Position numbers and translations under genes: made by a program. From Amblyornis subalaris (lineage: Eukaryota; Chordata; Aves; Passeriformes; Ptilonorhynchidae), in NCBI GenBank assembly GCA_018881555.1, contig JACAXG010000124.1, positions 558,001-622,000 on the forward strand: DNA of 64,000 nt. The letters run 5' to 3'. The notes beneath the pieces are model-generated. The model was not told the origin of the DNA. It was given only the letters and a program-made list of their open reading frames with translations, and ran no database searches. Of this stretch, positions 1 to 13,400 are shown piece by piece (within the stretch, counting starts at the first letter, position 1; every line of letters starts with the position of its first letter).

Positions 1-3000
1 CTCTTGGTACACTAGACATAATAGTCAGGTATTTCTGTTTGGGATTTTTTGTTACCTTTCGGTTTATATTCGCTATTTTTTAAAGGCTTTTCAAAACTTT
101 CAGACAGGCCAAGATCCTGATAATGTTATGTAAAAGCACTCTTGGACCCCTGTGTTCTAGGAGGATATGGAACAGATTTGGAAGGGGCTTGAACAAGGGA
201 ATTAATGAACATTACAATAATAATACCAGCTACAAAAAAGTTACTTCTGATCAGTTTGTTTTGTTTTCAAGGGCTTTGAAATTATTTCCCTAATAACCCT
301 GATGGATTAAAAAAGAAAAANAAAACCATTATCATATTCTTTTTTTTCAATGTACATGCTGTGTTCTCTTGGAAAGCACTGGGTTAACAGCATTACAGAT
401 GCTCTTTAAATAGAAAATGGATGCACCCCTGGCGTCAGCCACACTGAAAGCCTCCCAGTACTGCCTTCCTAAAATGCTCCATCCCCAATCCATCTGGGTA
501 GGCTAAAAGGGTTCCTCTCACTCAGTCCCTTGCAGAAGTTATCANTAAAAACGCAAATGAATTGTGATTGTGACTTTTTTTTTTTTTAAACAAAGGTAAC
601 ATCCACTCCTGCAGAAGTGCAACCTATCTAATCAATTTGGTCAAGCTATTTATGTATGTTTCTTCTATGATCTTCTGTGGCATCTGATTTCATNGAGGTC
701 ACGGGAGACATCGATGCCTGATAAATTGCCAGTAATCAAAGGTTGTTAAGTGCTTGTCAGCTTCCTTTCAAGCTTAGTCTATCTTTGTCATTAGGGAGAC
801 TTAGTTCAGCAGCTACAGACCATTTATTCATAAACAGATAACACCCAGGAATAATACATTATATCATTAAAATATCCTTACTGTTGCAGAAACATTTGTT
901 CTAAAGCAGTCTCATTTTTCTGAAATAAGACCGTGGCCAATGAAAAGTGAAGTCTTGTCATGTCTCTGCAACAAGGCTGCTCCCCCACACCTGAAAGGCT
1001 TTGTTTCCCAGCTCCTCCTCTCTCCTTGAAACCCTGTCCCCCAAGGCCTCTGTTTAGTTTAGATTCTGGAATATATGCAGAGAAAGATGTGTGATTTTAG
1101 AGTTTTAGTTGCACTCGGAGTTTATTTCAGCTTTTCCAGTTGCTCCTGCCTGTTGTAGTAGTTTGCTGGCCACAAAAAAAAAAGCTCAGATATACTTAAA
1201 TGGAAAAAAATTAGGGTAGATGCTGATGAACTCTTAAGATAAAAAGATTTTCTTTTTGGGCATCTTGATTAAAGCCATAAAGTAATTAATTGAAAAAAAA
1301 CTGAAACAAGTAATTAGTTGGGGAAATCAGTATAGCTCCCCTGAAATGATGAGCCCACATCAGTTAATGCCATCTGTGCACTACATTTTAAATATGTTCA
1401 GAACTACCTGGTATTTAAAAAAAAGTCTGTGAAGAAATTTCATAGTCTTTTGAAGAAACATGTGTTAAGAGTTAAATGCTCCTGGAGTAATACTAGAGGA
1501 AGATACATCTGTCCAGAAGTGTATAGGGCAGAAAAGATATGGTTGCAGGAAGAATTAAAGAAATTCTGAATGATAAATTAGTAATGAAATACTCTTATCA
1601 GTGGAAACCTTTGGAGAACACCCAAGACAGACTTTAGCTGAGAGGTAGCGATGATCATTTATTATTAATAAAACTTTTGTTGAAGTAGTCCTGCAAGGAC
1701 TGTTCTCTTTCCCCACANCATCTGACTATTAGTTACGTGGATTGTTTTCTGACAAGGACTGCTAGAGTTTACAGTTTGTGATCAGCTACAAGTGGAAGGT
1801 TTCCTTTGGCAGTGTAAGGCGCTGTGCAATATAACTCAACAAGGGCTGTAAAACGCAGAGAATTTCTTTGCCCCAACAGCAGCCTAGTTCCCATCAGATA
1901 TCTCAAAATCAGACCACTGAGATGCAGTCAGACACTGAATGATATAACCCTACCAGTCTGTTCTGGTTTAGCAATCCTCCTTTGCCTCTCTATTTTGGGC
2001 ATACAGTGTTGCTTCCAGGACTTTGACAGTTTGGGGCCAGTTACAATCTGCATCCTGAGGGCTGCATTTATATTTGAGGGAGCCATCTTCTTCATTTACC
2101 AAACCTCATGTTCAGGCTGCAAATAAATGATGCTGTGAGCACTCCATCTGGGAAAGCTGACAGTTTGCAGTGGCTAGTTTGGTTCTGTGTACTGACAGCT
2201 AAACAAATCTGAAGTGTCCTCATACCGTAGCCTTACTGGTTCTGTTCCCGAGCACACCATATCCTCCAATTAAATTCAAACAACACCTAAACAAGCTCAC
2301 TTATTTTAAAATNATAAAATGAGAAGTCTAACTCTATAGACACAACCCTTTCAAAATATTTGAAAGACTGCTTCAATAACTTGCAGCAATTTCTCAATAT
2401 ATCTGGATGCATTTCACAATTTCCCAAGTGCATGCACCCTGAATGTTACCGGACCTCAATCCCCTCCTAAAACTTTCCTATGACCTGCAACTACAAGATG
2501 CTGCCATAAAAGAGCACACTGGCACTAGAACCATCCTCTGGATGCAATCAATGCTCTTTGTGCATAAACAGAGCTTAAGGAGAAATAAACAAAACACAGT
2601 CACTCCACTCCCTTAAAACAGGGTAGATTGCACATCAGTATTTTGGTTAGTCAGCCACCTCTCCAGCAATCAAAATAAGCAACTTAATTACAAATGTTAT
2701 TTTTGGAACCAGAAAGGAGTTGGAGCACAAAGGATGTGATCTATCTGCATTTATGGTGCTTTCATCTGTCAATTCATCTTTCAAGCAAAAACAAGCCACG
2801 TATTTCCTTGATATAAATTTATACTTGCTCTTACCTTGAACAGTCTCAAAGCTATCAGTCATGTTCCACACATCAGTATGAACTGAGGAAAACCATAGAC
2901 ACCCTCCCTAAGATATCTTAGAGGCCTCTCTCTCCAATAGCTGGATGGGTCTGAAGGACCCATAATGACCATCAGTGCCATGGAAGTCTGTGTCACCCTG

Positions 3001-4236
3001 AATGCTGCCTGTGCCTAAAGTACCAAAACATTGTAACATGCGACTTGTTTGCACTTCCTGTTTCCTTCCTCATGACATCTACAATACCATTCACTTGCTA
3101 ACTCTGTAAAGTTCACACTATTTCCCTCACAGATTTCAAAAAAACTCTGAAACCACCCAACTGATTTCATGTCAATTTTTCTCTCCACTCCTATCTGTCA
3201 AGAGCACTGCAAGATCTTTTAAGCTGCACCGCAGGGAGTCAACATGCTTTTAGGTGATGGCAGCATACCAATGTTAATTTGACTAACCTAGTTCAGCATG
3301 CAGTATGCAATTATTTCCCACTCTCCTGATTTTTTTCCCCAGCCTATTTTCAATTTAATTTATATGTTGGTAAGGATTCTACCTTTAGAAAAGATAGCTA
3401 GTCCACAAGCCTGCTATTATGCTGCAGCTGCTGCTGTTATATTTGTCACTAAATAAAAATCTCACCTTGTGTGACAATGGGATTTGAATCATAATTGCTA
3501 AATATATCATATATAGAAATTTGATTGCTTTACTTTTTTTCCCTGAAGGGGGAAAATGTGAGGGCAAAACCTTAAAGTTTATTTCATGCTTCACTACAGT
3601 GTAATTCTAGACCCTAAGATTTCTACCATTCCTATTTTGGTAATGAATGGAATGTAAAAGGGAGGTATTTAAAATTAATTGCAGCAGTTCCGAGGGTTAA
3701 ACCTGCTTAACCCAACCTTTTATTAAGAGAATGTCAACAGAGCATATATCTTGTCTAGGGAGTGCTGGGACATCATTATTCTTCTACCAGCAAATTTACT
3801 TCTAAAACCTGGGATTTCTTCAGGTTCCTGTAGGCATCATGCACACCATAAACCCATCCCAAATTATAGCATCTGTTCTGAGCTACTCACTACAGCAGGA
3901 TTTGACCTGAGAAACTCTAGAGTTTTGTTTTACTTTATTAACTTGGAGTACTTTTAAACAGTTTTTAAACAACGTTTTTCCCTTGACCAGCAAGGGAATT
4001 TTCAGCCTGAAGTTCTCAGCAGCATCCGGTGAGGCTCTTGGCCAAGTTCTCCAGATACTGTATATCCACAAGGACAGCCTGCTGGCTCTTGCTGTGGTAT
4101 TTTCTTAATCCTCAGAACAGATTTCCTGGNTCTAGGAAATTTAATTCCTGACTCCTTTGACCCAGATGCTGGCGAAAATGTAGTCTGCAGTCTGTACGTA
4201 AATTGGTGTGTTCATTTTTTCTTATTTTTTTTCCTT
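1..4236 (-). other. GALNTL6 3' UTR (proximal part) and downstream flank
   Basis: The minus-strand stop codon is at 4237-4239, so the 3' UTR runs leftward from 4236 for an unknown distance. The stretch is AT-rich with short homopolymers, and I see no further exon, tRNA or recognisable transposon. The open frames within it are short and show no family similarity that I can see. The next gene downstream is not in view. Confidence 0.55.
3934..3939 (-). terminator. Candidate GALNTL6 poly(A) signal AATAAA
   Basis: The minus strand carries a canonical AATAAA about 300 bases past the stop codon, the first one encountered. Further copies occur downstream at 3719-3724 and beyond. The sequence alone cannot say which is used. 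Brain-expressed genes of this type often have long 3' UTRs, so the distal sites are equally possible. Confidence 0.3.
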
Positions 4237-4404
4237 CTAGGAACTGGCCTTGGTGTTAAATTTTTCTAAAACAGTCACATTAATATGTTCAAAAATCCAC
4301 TGCTGAGTTTCAGATAAAGGATCACATCTGTTCATGAAAATCTTCTTCTCAGCTGGGTTGCAATCTATGCAGCTGCTGCTTACCGGATGGAACAAAGTTT
4401 TGTC
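4237..4404 (-). CDS. GALNTL6: GALNTL6 terminal coding exon: lectin gamma repeat and stop
   Basis: This last coding exon has 55 codons plus TAG. It opens [20 protein letters not shown], continues [20 protein letters not shown], and ends [15 protein letters not shown]. It carries the third ricin-type repeat, with CIDC for the CLD motif, a second cysteine in NRCDP, and QQW as QxW. An N-V-T glycosylation sequon lies just before the C-terminus; the related GALNT10 has a sequon at the same place. The acceptor is a long pyrimidine tract ending CTGTAG. The stop fits the family's normal C-terminal length, so the protein looks complete at this end and this is not a truncated copy. Confidence 0.95.
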   Translation of the reverse strand, partial: DKTLFHPVSSSCIDCNPAEKKIFMNRCDPLSETQQWIFEHINVTVLEKFNTKASS

Positions 4405-6210
4405 CTACAGGAATGAAAAAGAAAAAAGAGTTAAGTAGCAAATGCCAAATCATTGGAAGTGTTCTCATTTTACAGAACATGGATTAACACAGCCCAGTTT
4501 GAGATGATTTTGTGGTCTCTGTGCACTAACCCTGTGTAATAACTACAGCCATTATTAGGAAGCAGTAGAGAATGAAGTATTTTTTTCCCTTGGGCTATTA
4601 TCCTTTATGACACTGGGGATTCAAGAAAGAAGGAGGAGACATCGTCTGGTCTTTTACTAACCACTGCATAATACAATGAGAAAACAGAATGTCTTTTAAT
4701 ATCTTTGCATATAATGTATTTGCTTGGAGCCCACTTAAACATCTGAAGCTGAAAAGTGGATTTGGTTTGGTTTTTTTCTTTTTTTAGAGAAGTTTTGTCC
4801 TTGACAGTTTTGTGTTTCTTGGCAGCTGGAGCTGTAAAATCTTCAACTTGGTGAAGATGCTAAAAATGAATTATTAAGTGAAGTGGTGGACAGATGGACA
4901 CAGGATTGATGTTCTCATCCCATTCAATGCAGACTTTGCCTGNGGCCTCGCTAAGACCAGCCACTGAAATACACTCTCTCTCCTAATAAGATGGAAATCC
5001 TAACACTGATTTAGCTCCGTATGGAGATTTTGGGAGGGTAAGCATGGATTAAGTTGATTTAAAAAGCATATTTACGATGATTAGTTTTATTAATTTTACT
5101 TCATGGAACTGGAGTGAATATTAAGTAACCTGGCTGTGAATCTTTATTAAAGCAGAAACTACTCAGTTGACCAGCTGGTATATGTGAGTTGGATAGTTTC
5201 AACATACTTAGTTCATGTAGGCAAGTGTTTTGAGAAAGACAGATGTGTCAGTGATTACATGGTTTGAAAGTTTCCAGGGACTATACTGCATCTGTTGAAA
5301 TAAATTTCAGATTACTCTTGGTAAACCACATTCAGGCTTTTCCCCTGCCATGCCAATGATGCCTTGCTAGTGTTTTAATACTAATCCAGGATGTGCCTGC
5401 TTGCCCAGTTTGTGAGAGGGTAAAAAAATCTACTTGTCAAATTGCAATTGATTAAAAACTCCCACAAGTGCTCTGGGTGCTGAGTAACAATCATAGAAAC
5501 TTCTCTTTAAATAAAAATACCCCACATTAAAAAAAAAAAAAAGTATGAGACAGAAGCTATTTAAAACCACTTTGAAAAATAAAGGTTTTTTTTAAATTTA
5601 GGAAAGATTAAATTCATTGATTTGGAGTTTGTAAAAAACTGGTAAAGTACAATGCCTCTTTTTAAAATTATTATATGCAAGAAAGAACAAAGTCAAAAGT
5701 AACTTGTGCTCTGGCTGAGGGTGATGGTGTTACATTTGCCTTTCACACTGTGTTTTACTTCCAGCATCTGCCTTTCCCCAAAACCAGCGGGTGAACACAC
5801 ACACACCCCCGCCCCGGCACCAGACTGAAATTCAGAGGGGTGCCATCAAAGCTGACAGGACTAAACCAAATGAGTACAGGCCTTTCCCTCATGCTCTACA
5901 AGGAGAGCAGGGAGGATACTTCAGCTTGCAAGAAGGGGGTAACTGTGCAGCTAGGCCTGCAAAAACTCCTAAGCACTCTATGAGGTGATGCAGGCACCCA
6001 TCTGCACCTTGCCAGCTCCTCCTGTCCTTCTAATAAGAGCTTGATGGAGTGGCACTGCCTGAAATCAGGACACAGTGATTGTGCCATGTCTACTCTGCCT
6101 GATGTGGGGCCTTGAAGGAAGGGGGCATCTGGTTTTCCTTGCAATACAGCTGGGCATGAGGGTCAGCCAAGTTATTAGGAAGCCAANGCTGGAATAGTAG
6201 AAGCTTTAAT

Positions 6211-6230
6211 AAGATGGTACAAGATGGTAC
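6211..6230. repeat. Two-copy tandem repeat of AAGATGGTAC
   Basis: AAGATGGTAC occurs twice head to tail, followed by AAG. This is a small slippage or local duplication event in intronic sequence. Confidence 0.8.
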
Positions 6231-9200
6231 AAGAAGAAAGGAAACAGCTTCAGCACAAAAAGCTTGGATGAAAAACACTCCAGCCTTTCCAGAAAGCTGG
6301 CAGTCTCTCTTAGAGAAATATCACAGGCATGCAATTTTAGAGCAAAGCATTATTGGTGCTTTTATTTAGAGAGTCTGGTTATTAGGAAAGAAGAGTGTCT
6401 TTTAAGAATAGGGACAGAGTTACCACTCTGGAAAAACTTCTGGCTGCCTTAGCTATATATACAGGCCTATTAATTTATCATCTCAAGCTTATGCTGATCT
6501 AAGGTCAAAGCCTGGTGGTCTTATGGATTTCAATGGAAACAGGCTCAGGACTTCAAGAGGTGACAGTTGTGTGCATCCCAGAAAAGAACTTTACAAAAGA
6601 AATACAAAAATTCCTCTTTACACCAATATTGAGAAACCACAAGTGCTCTTGGGGAGACATTTCTAACATCTGAAAACAGCAGAGCAATTTTTTTTCTTCT
6701 GCATGAAGGCAAGCCTGAAGATTATTTGCAGAAGGAGAAACTCCTCCATAAGATAATTGGTCTCAATAGTTNAGGGGGTTGGTAATGAGACACAAAGCCT
6801 TTCATTTCTTCTAGGTCACCACTACAATTATGGCCAATGTCAAGAGCAACTGGAAGCTGGTGGCTGCAGTAGTTTATCCGAAATTAGTTGGTAGCTCCAG
6901 TGCAGTTTCAGCAGGACTGACGTCCATATGATAAAAGCCACTATCACAATGACGAGTCTTTGGCTGTCTGAGGAAATAATCCCTGCACCTCTTGTGTGAT
7001 GAGTGAACTACTCTTAGAGTTTGTCCCTGAAGCTGTCAGGAGACTATGAGCAAACCCCTGTCTTCTGGGCACAGTTTTTGAGGCTGTCAGTCTAGCATCT
7101 ATCATAATCACTAGGCTCAGGGTAGAATTACCGTATAAAGAAATTGATTTTGCACAATTGTTTCTTTTTAAAGACCTACTAAATCAGACCTCTCTTGGAT
7201 ACTTGTGCTCTACAAATAGCACTAGTGGGCCTGTAGCACATAAATTGAATCATACTTTAACAGAACCAATGTATTACCTTTCAGCCCAGAATGATGCTAC
7301 ATTGAAAGCCAGAGGCGTATTGCTTCACTGGGAGGAACAGAAATTTGTAGGCACTGCTCATCATTGGCTCTGGCATGCTTAGGAATATCAAAGAGAGTCA
7401 CAGATATGGCTTTAGCTTGGGAAGCTAAAGGCNTTCTTCCAAATACCAAATAATTACAGGTTATTTACATTTATCTATCTAATTTCTTACATTGCTCCAA
7501 TATGGTGCCAATATTTTTTGTCCTGGCATTACACTCACATTCTTCTATTTACAACCCAGAGCAAAGTTTGCAGTATTACTTGGATTTATTCTTCTCCATT
7601 GGGTCTTACAAGGTTTTCTCAAAGGTATACTTGGCTGTAGACCAGTATTTTGGATTGGTCCTAAGAAAATTGATTACTTAATATTGCAGACTTCCTAGAC
7701 TTTCAAATAGCTGCTCAGATGTAGTTTAAGCAGTATGGGAATAAGAACAGTTTTTTGACACATGTTTATTAGTGGTAGTTTTGGCTGCTTTCATCTGAAA
7801 AGAATGTGGTTTGCACGCTCTGAGACTGCACTGCAATGAGAAGCAAAGTGCATGTAATGGGGATAAGCTGTAAATTTTTTCCAGAAGAGCACTCCTTACC
7901 CAAAGTAAAATATTAATGTGTTCTACTTGGCACTAAAATATTTAAGTTGTTTTTATTCGCCAGGATCCAAAACCAGGTTGTTTGGGTTTCTATGCTATAA
8001 GAATATAGAATGTGAAAATAGTGCCTGGCTTCAAATTGCATTTGCAGCACTTTGTAATCACTTCACAGCCCTAACTTCTTACCAGTGGCTCAAGGATGCA
8101 AATGATCATGAGAGGAGACTCATCTTTAAATGAATAAAAACCTCTTATCTTCTAGTTTTATAGAAATAATATGGCAGCATGTAAAGAAATGCTTCATATT
8201 AAGAATCTTATAAGACATTGATAAGCGAGGTCATTTTTCCTAATGCATGAGAAGAATTTTTGGCAGGATAGGTACGTGACCATTAGGAAGCTACAGTGTC
8301 TATAAGTGGTGCAGAGAACAGAAGAGAGTGGCTGATCTGCTCTCTGTTTCTTAAAAGGAAACACTTCTTGTTAACCAGACTATTCGTATTTATTTAGCGT
8401 GCAGATTTAGCAGCATACCATCCCCTAGGTAAAGGGCTCTAGTAGTTCGACAAATATAACACCCTTAAAAAAAATATTTTTTTTGTAGGGGGGAAAACAC
8501 TAAAAACTCTATTGCCAAGATGCTTTCAAAGCTAGAAAAGGATTATATCATATATAAAGTTTTTGGAGGTATAGCTATACAACCAAAAATCTCAAATATA
8601 AATCTGCCCTGTATCTGAGGAAATATACTATGGGAAACATTAGAAGAACTACTTACTGTGTAGCCAAACTAAAACTAAGCCTAAAGAAAACCATGTATAC
8701 GTAATTCTATTATTCCAATGTGGTTTCTTAACTCGAAGGTTTATGCAAATTGACCAGCTTGCTGTCAGATTGGAATTACAGTTAAGAATGCGTCAGTACT
8801 TCCATCATAACAAAACTTTGTGGTGTTTCCTGCTGAGATGGAAATGCCTGTNTTGCACTGAGAATTTTTATANGAGCCCTGTCAGCCTCCTGGAAATTAA
8901 AAATGAAGCTGTGCAGAGAATTTAATAGAACTTACACATTTTTTTTCTGTTATCTGCTATATTCTGTCCTCATCAGAGGTGATGAGCCTTCCAGAGGGTA
9001 GCTCCACACNTGCATTCTGTCTTATTAACTGGCTATATTAAGCAACAGTGAAGTGCTAAAGGTATGAAAGCTTTTTGATTTGCAGCTTGGGTAGGCAAAA
9101 AGATAAATCGGAAGGGTTTTGAAGTAAGAAGGTATTATTATGGCATTATAAAGTCAGATAGGCAGCAGTACAGCCACCACACTTTATATCCTCTAAATAC

Positions 9201-9623
9201 CTGGCCCATACATTCTACCTTTCTTACAGGTAATACCTCAGTTTCAAAGGGATTACATTTCTGGAAAATCTTATAGTGGACCTCCATTNGCAACGTAAAT
9301 AAGGTAAAAAGGCACAAGAAATAGGTAGGCACTCAGGAAACAGGTCAGGGCAAACCTATTTTTAATGGTTCTGAATTGGTTTTCTACTATATATATTTTC
9401 AAATTAGAAAGCAGTATTAAGGTTTATCTGGCAAAGACCAATTCCTGGCACTTTGGCCTCAGCTGAAGCAAAGTGAAGGGCAAGGCACAATGGTCAAAGA
9501 AAACTGAAGCATGTGTGAGAGGAATCCTCAGTGCTTCAGAGGACTCCTCATCCTGAATGGAATACAGAGTTTATTAGTGAAACCTTTAATCAAGGCAACT
9601 TGCTGATTAACCATTAAAAACCC

Positions 9624-9646
9624 TAACAACAACAACAATAACAACT
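9624..9646. repeat. AAC trinucleotide microsatellite
   Basis: Short, imperfect run of AAC units interrupted by one AAT, in intronic sequence. Confidence 0.7.
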
Positions 9647-9838
9647 CAGTAGCATTACCAGGACTTCTTACCATAACTGAAGCTCTGATAGTTTCTAGCT
9701 TGACCTCCTGTTTCCAGAGATTTATAAAAATGGGCTGAAATTTAGCGATCAAAGTAGTGTCTAAGCTGCTTATGTTTATAAACTCCTGTCTTCTTTGGGC
9801 TTACAGCAGTGCTTTTAATGTTGGGTTGGGTATTACAG

Positions 9839-9888
9839 TTTTTTTGTTTTGTTTGTTTGTTTGTTTGTTGTTTGGGGGTTTTTTTGAG
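9839..9888. repeat. T-rich TTTG microsatellite
   Basis: A poly-T start is followed by about five TTTG units and a further G/T-rich tail ending in a T run. It looks like an ordinary low-complexity tract, possibly the remnant tail of an old minus-strand retroelement whose body I cannot recognise. Confidence 0.75.
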
Positions 9889-10298
9889 GGAGATTTTTCT
9901 GCCACTTGTAATCTTCAAAACATAGTAAAGTGATAACATTTAACTCATGAGCAGCATGTCTTGCTGCTGTCGCACTGGATGAAAATATTTCCAACAGTGC
10001 CTCTGTTAAAATGACACAAGCATCTTGAAGCGCCGGAATGGTGAAACACCTTTCAGGGAACAGATCCAACACAGACACCCTTTGAGCTGGATCAGATCCA
10101 TTTTCATCTAAATTTGACCTAAATATCTGAGTGCTCAAAAGGAACATATTCTGGAGAGATTACCAGAAAATTAAATTGGAATAGGATGTGGTGGATTTTA
10201 AAACAAAACTTCTCTGATGGGAAAATACACGCCTGTGCTAAACCGAATACAGGCTCAAGACAGTGTGAACCTCTGAGATGCCCCACAGTGACTCTGAC

Positions 10299-10448
10299 CT
10301 TCCTGTAGCTCCAGTGCTGGTTTCCCTTCATGCCGTGACAGTCATACAGTGTGACAGGGCTACTGTGCGAGATGGCGTCGAAGCAGAACTTCCTGGTGTG
10401 AAGTGGCTCCCCGGGGCGGATGTCTTCTCTCCAACCAAAGGTGAAGAG
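10299..10448 (-). CDS. GALNTL6: GALNTL6 exon: lectin domain beta repeat
   Basis: This phase-0 exon has 50 codons. It begins [19 protein letters not shown], then [20 protein letters not shown], and ends [11 protein letters not shown]. It is the second ricin-type repeat, with CFD as the CLD motif and QHW as the QxW motif. The middle QxW residue is His (CAC) where I recall Leu in most relatives (GNQLW). Flanking signals are the weakest in the gene: the acceptor is TTTTTCTAG followed by C rather than G, and the donor is AAG/GTCAGA. If the donor is ignored, the frame stays open for about 60 more codons to a stop near 10119, which would give a truncated retained-intron form; there is no evidence that it is made. 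Confidence 0.94.
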
Positions 10449-13400
10449 CTAGAAAAACAATCAGGCAATATAATGATATATTACTAGGGAAAAACGTTTA
10501 AAATGTTGATGCAGGCTTCCCTTTTTGCACACCCAGATGCTGGTTATATGAGGTCCTGCCTGTGTACGATTCAGTGATGTCAACTCCCTTAATTAAAGTG
10601 CATCAGTGCCATGTGGAATATAACCCAGGAAGGCACAATCCCTGTGTCAGGGAAGGAAAAAATCTCTAGTGACACAGTACTGCGGAGAGCAGAGGGGATA
10701 TGCTGTATTAAAGTCTTTCATTACCCCAGTTAAAGAAGTGCCTGTAATGCACTAGGGTTTCGGCTACCTAGGACTCAGAAAGCCTCCTCCAGTGATGTTT
10801 CTTTAGCTCTCATTTGGGTCTGAACAAGCTGTCTAGAGAGATCTGCCAATCATAGTATTTTTCTTATGTTTAATGAACAGTTTACTTCTGTTTATAGGGG
10901 ACACTGTTACCAGACCCTCTCTCACCTGTCTTTTTTCCCCAAACAACACATGTNAAATCATCTTCATCTTTCTGCTGTGAAACCTGTGAGCTACAGGCAG
11001 CTTGTCAAAGCCCTTTTTCTCGCTGCCTGAGAGGAGTCATGGAGGGTCACAGTTAATTGAGGAATCCTTCTCAATTAGACACCAGCTGTCTGAAGTGACG
11101 CTGTGACACTGCAGTCTTTCAATCATTGGATGAAGGTGACAGGTCTGACAGCATCAAATTTAAAGATCTNGAGTGCATTTTCCTTTCCATGGGCCAATCC
11201 TTGCAGAAAAGAGGTTGCAGGTTGTAAATTACTACCTAGAAGCTCTGTCAAGAGCTGTGAGGTTCTTTTCTTTTCTTCTCTCTTTTTTTTTTTTGAGTGA
11301 GTGCTATTATTTAGCTTTCTGCACGACTTTTGATTTTCCATAGGAAAAAAAAAAGAAANGTAACACTGAGAAAGTGAAGCTCTCTTTAAAGGAGCAAACT
11401 TTGCTAGTAAGAAACTGTTCAGCTGAGATGGTTCACGTGGAACTGCATGTAGGCTCGTTATCCGGAGAAGCAGCTCCCCATATTGAGCTCAGACTGTCTC
11501 CAACACCTCATATCAGGTTCCTTTTTTGGTCCTCATCTAGCACCCTGCTCCTGCAGGTTGTACATTCCCTGCTAGAACCAGCTTTAAATTGAAGTTTAAT
11601 ATCATGTGGGTCTGATCCTGAATAATTCCGTGGTGGTTCCCAGGTTTTAACCTTTTCATTGCTACAGTTATCTTCTTTCTATGGTCTTCCTAAAAGTTAC
11701 ATCTTTAAAAAATGCTGCATCTTCAATGCTGTACCATCCTCTAAACACCACATTTGAGAGGCGTTACTGTCTCTCTNGGCCTGCAGGCCCCAAATACAAG
11801 CACATATCTGAATATTTACCTTTTTCTGTGTCTTACTGTAAGCCCTTGTTCTCTCTGTTAGCTGCTGTTACTGCCTATTTATATCTGTATTATAGGCTTT
11901 CTAGAGAGTGTTTTCTTAATCTGTCCCTGTGTCCTGCTTATTTCTTTTATCTCCCGGAGTNTACTTTACATTTATCTGCAGTAAAATGCAGTGGACAGCT
12001 TTAANCTCATTTTCAAAGCAATTTCTGCTTTTCAAAAGGTTAAATATATTTCCACTTTTCTTCATGTTTCTTTGAAGCATCTTCATGGACTCCCTACAAT
12101 AACTTATCATTTCACAAGCAAAGACAGAAGTAAGATTTGGTACAGAAAAAAAATATGCTGCTGTTTCTTTAGAAAAAGAGAAGCCTGAAACAATTTTCCT
12201 TTAACGAAAAACCAACAAAAGCCATTTTCTTTATCTTTTCCTTTACCTTTCTACAGACATGTAATAAACCCAGAGTTCAAAGTGATGAATAACAAATACC
12301 TAGAGGAATGGTGTGGAACAGTGGTTCTGCGATATTCTCACTCCCATTACTACTACTGGACAGAGATCCTATTTCAGGACCATCCTCATCTTTCCCAGTG
12401 GGTGGCTCGCCAAATTTCTCATTCTGTGCATGAGTGGTGAGCTGAGGGGCCAATTCTTGCTGCTCTCNAGACCTTGGCCTGAGGACTAGTACCCCACTGA
12501 ATGCATTGGTGCACCTGAAAGGGCTCAAGCCAGCCTTTAAATCAGATCATACCGATCCAGACTATTCCTTTGCTCTTTCCAGTCCTCTGTGCTTTCTGAA
12601 GACTGCCAAGGCTGTGTCCTGTTTGCAAGTCAAGACATGGTAGCAGTAGGGGATTTTTATTCCCTTCTACTGAAAACCAGGATCTGTGTAATACTAGATC
12701 TCAATGTTTAGACTAGCTCAGATTCTTTTGCCTCCTTCTTTAGCCTCCTCGTTCTTTTAAATAGTTTTATTTTTAAACCAACAAGTATGTCTTCTCCCCA
12801 GTGAAAACAACCTTGTTAGGGACAGGAACTCAGTTTTAGGACTAAGAGAGAGAAGAGAAAAAAAATCAGAAAAAAGGTACACTTCTCTGTACACCCAATT
12901 AGTATTAAGATCTTGCAATTACAGAGAAAACATGAAGGTGTACAGTCCTTCCAACCTCATAATTCTAAGTTATCCTCCTTTGAACAGCAATTTTCCTCTT
13001 TTTAACACTGAATCTAGCCAATNTAAATATTATCTCTCCAATGTGCAACAATGCTACATGTTATTAGCTGGAGCCCTGAGTATATAATGTTCTGCTTTAC
13101 CACCACTTGTCACTTTGGATTTCATTGTTACTTTGNTAGGAACCAACTGTGTCAGATTTTACAAAAAATGGCTGAGCCTTTTTGTCCCCTTTTTGTACTT
13201 TATTCATTTCTGACTGCTTGTTGATTTGAAACAAGGCTGCACCTAAATTCCCAGACACATTAACAAACAGCAGGCTGATTCTTTTTTTGCAACACACGGG
13301 GCTGCTGTTCACTGTTCCCTGCTGGACCCAAGAAACCATCAGTGGATACTGACTCTCCTCCTNTGCCTTCTCTCATACCAGAATCTGTAAAACACAGCCC

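Larger units (their letters stand above)
4405..10298 (-). other. GALNTL6 last intron, 5.9 kb
   Basis: The intron is bounded by a GTCAGA donor and a CTGTAG acceptor on the minus strand. It holds simple AT-rich sequence, a poly(A) stretch near 5529-5542, a short CA run near 5798-5807, a two-copy 10-base tandem repeat at 6211-6230 and a TTTG tract at 9839-9888. I see no recognisable gene or transposon. Confidence 0.8.

Noticed and set aside
9833..10331. Open frame continuing past the beta-repeat exon donor, and an adjacent 104-codon frame
   Set aside because: The first is intron read-through after [10 protein letters not shown]. The second ends in the TTTG microsatellite. Neither shows coding character beyond the exon.
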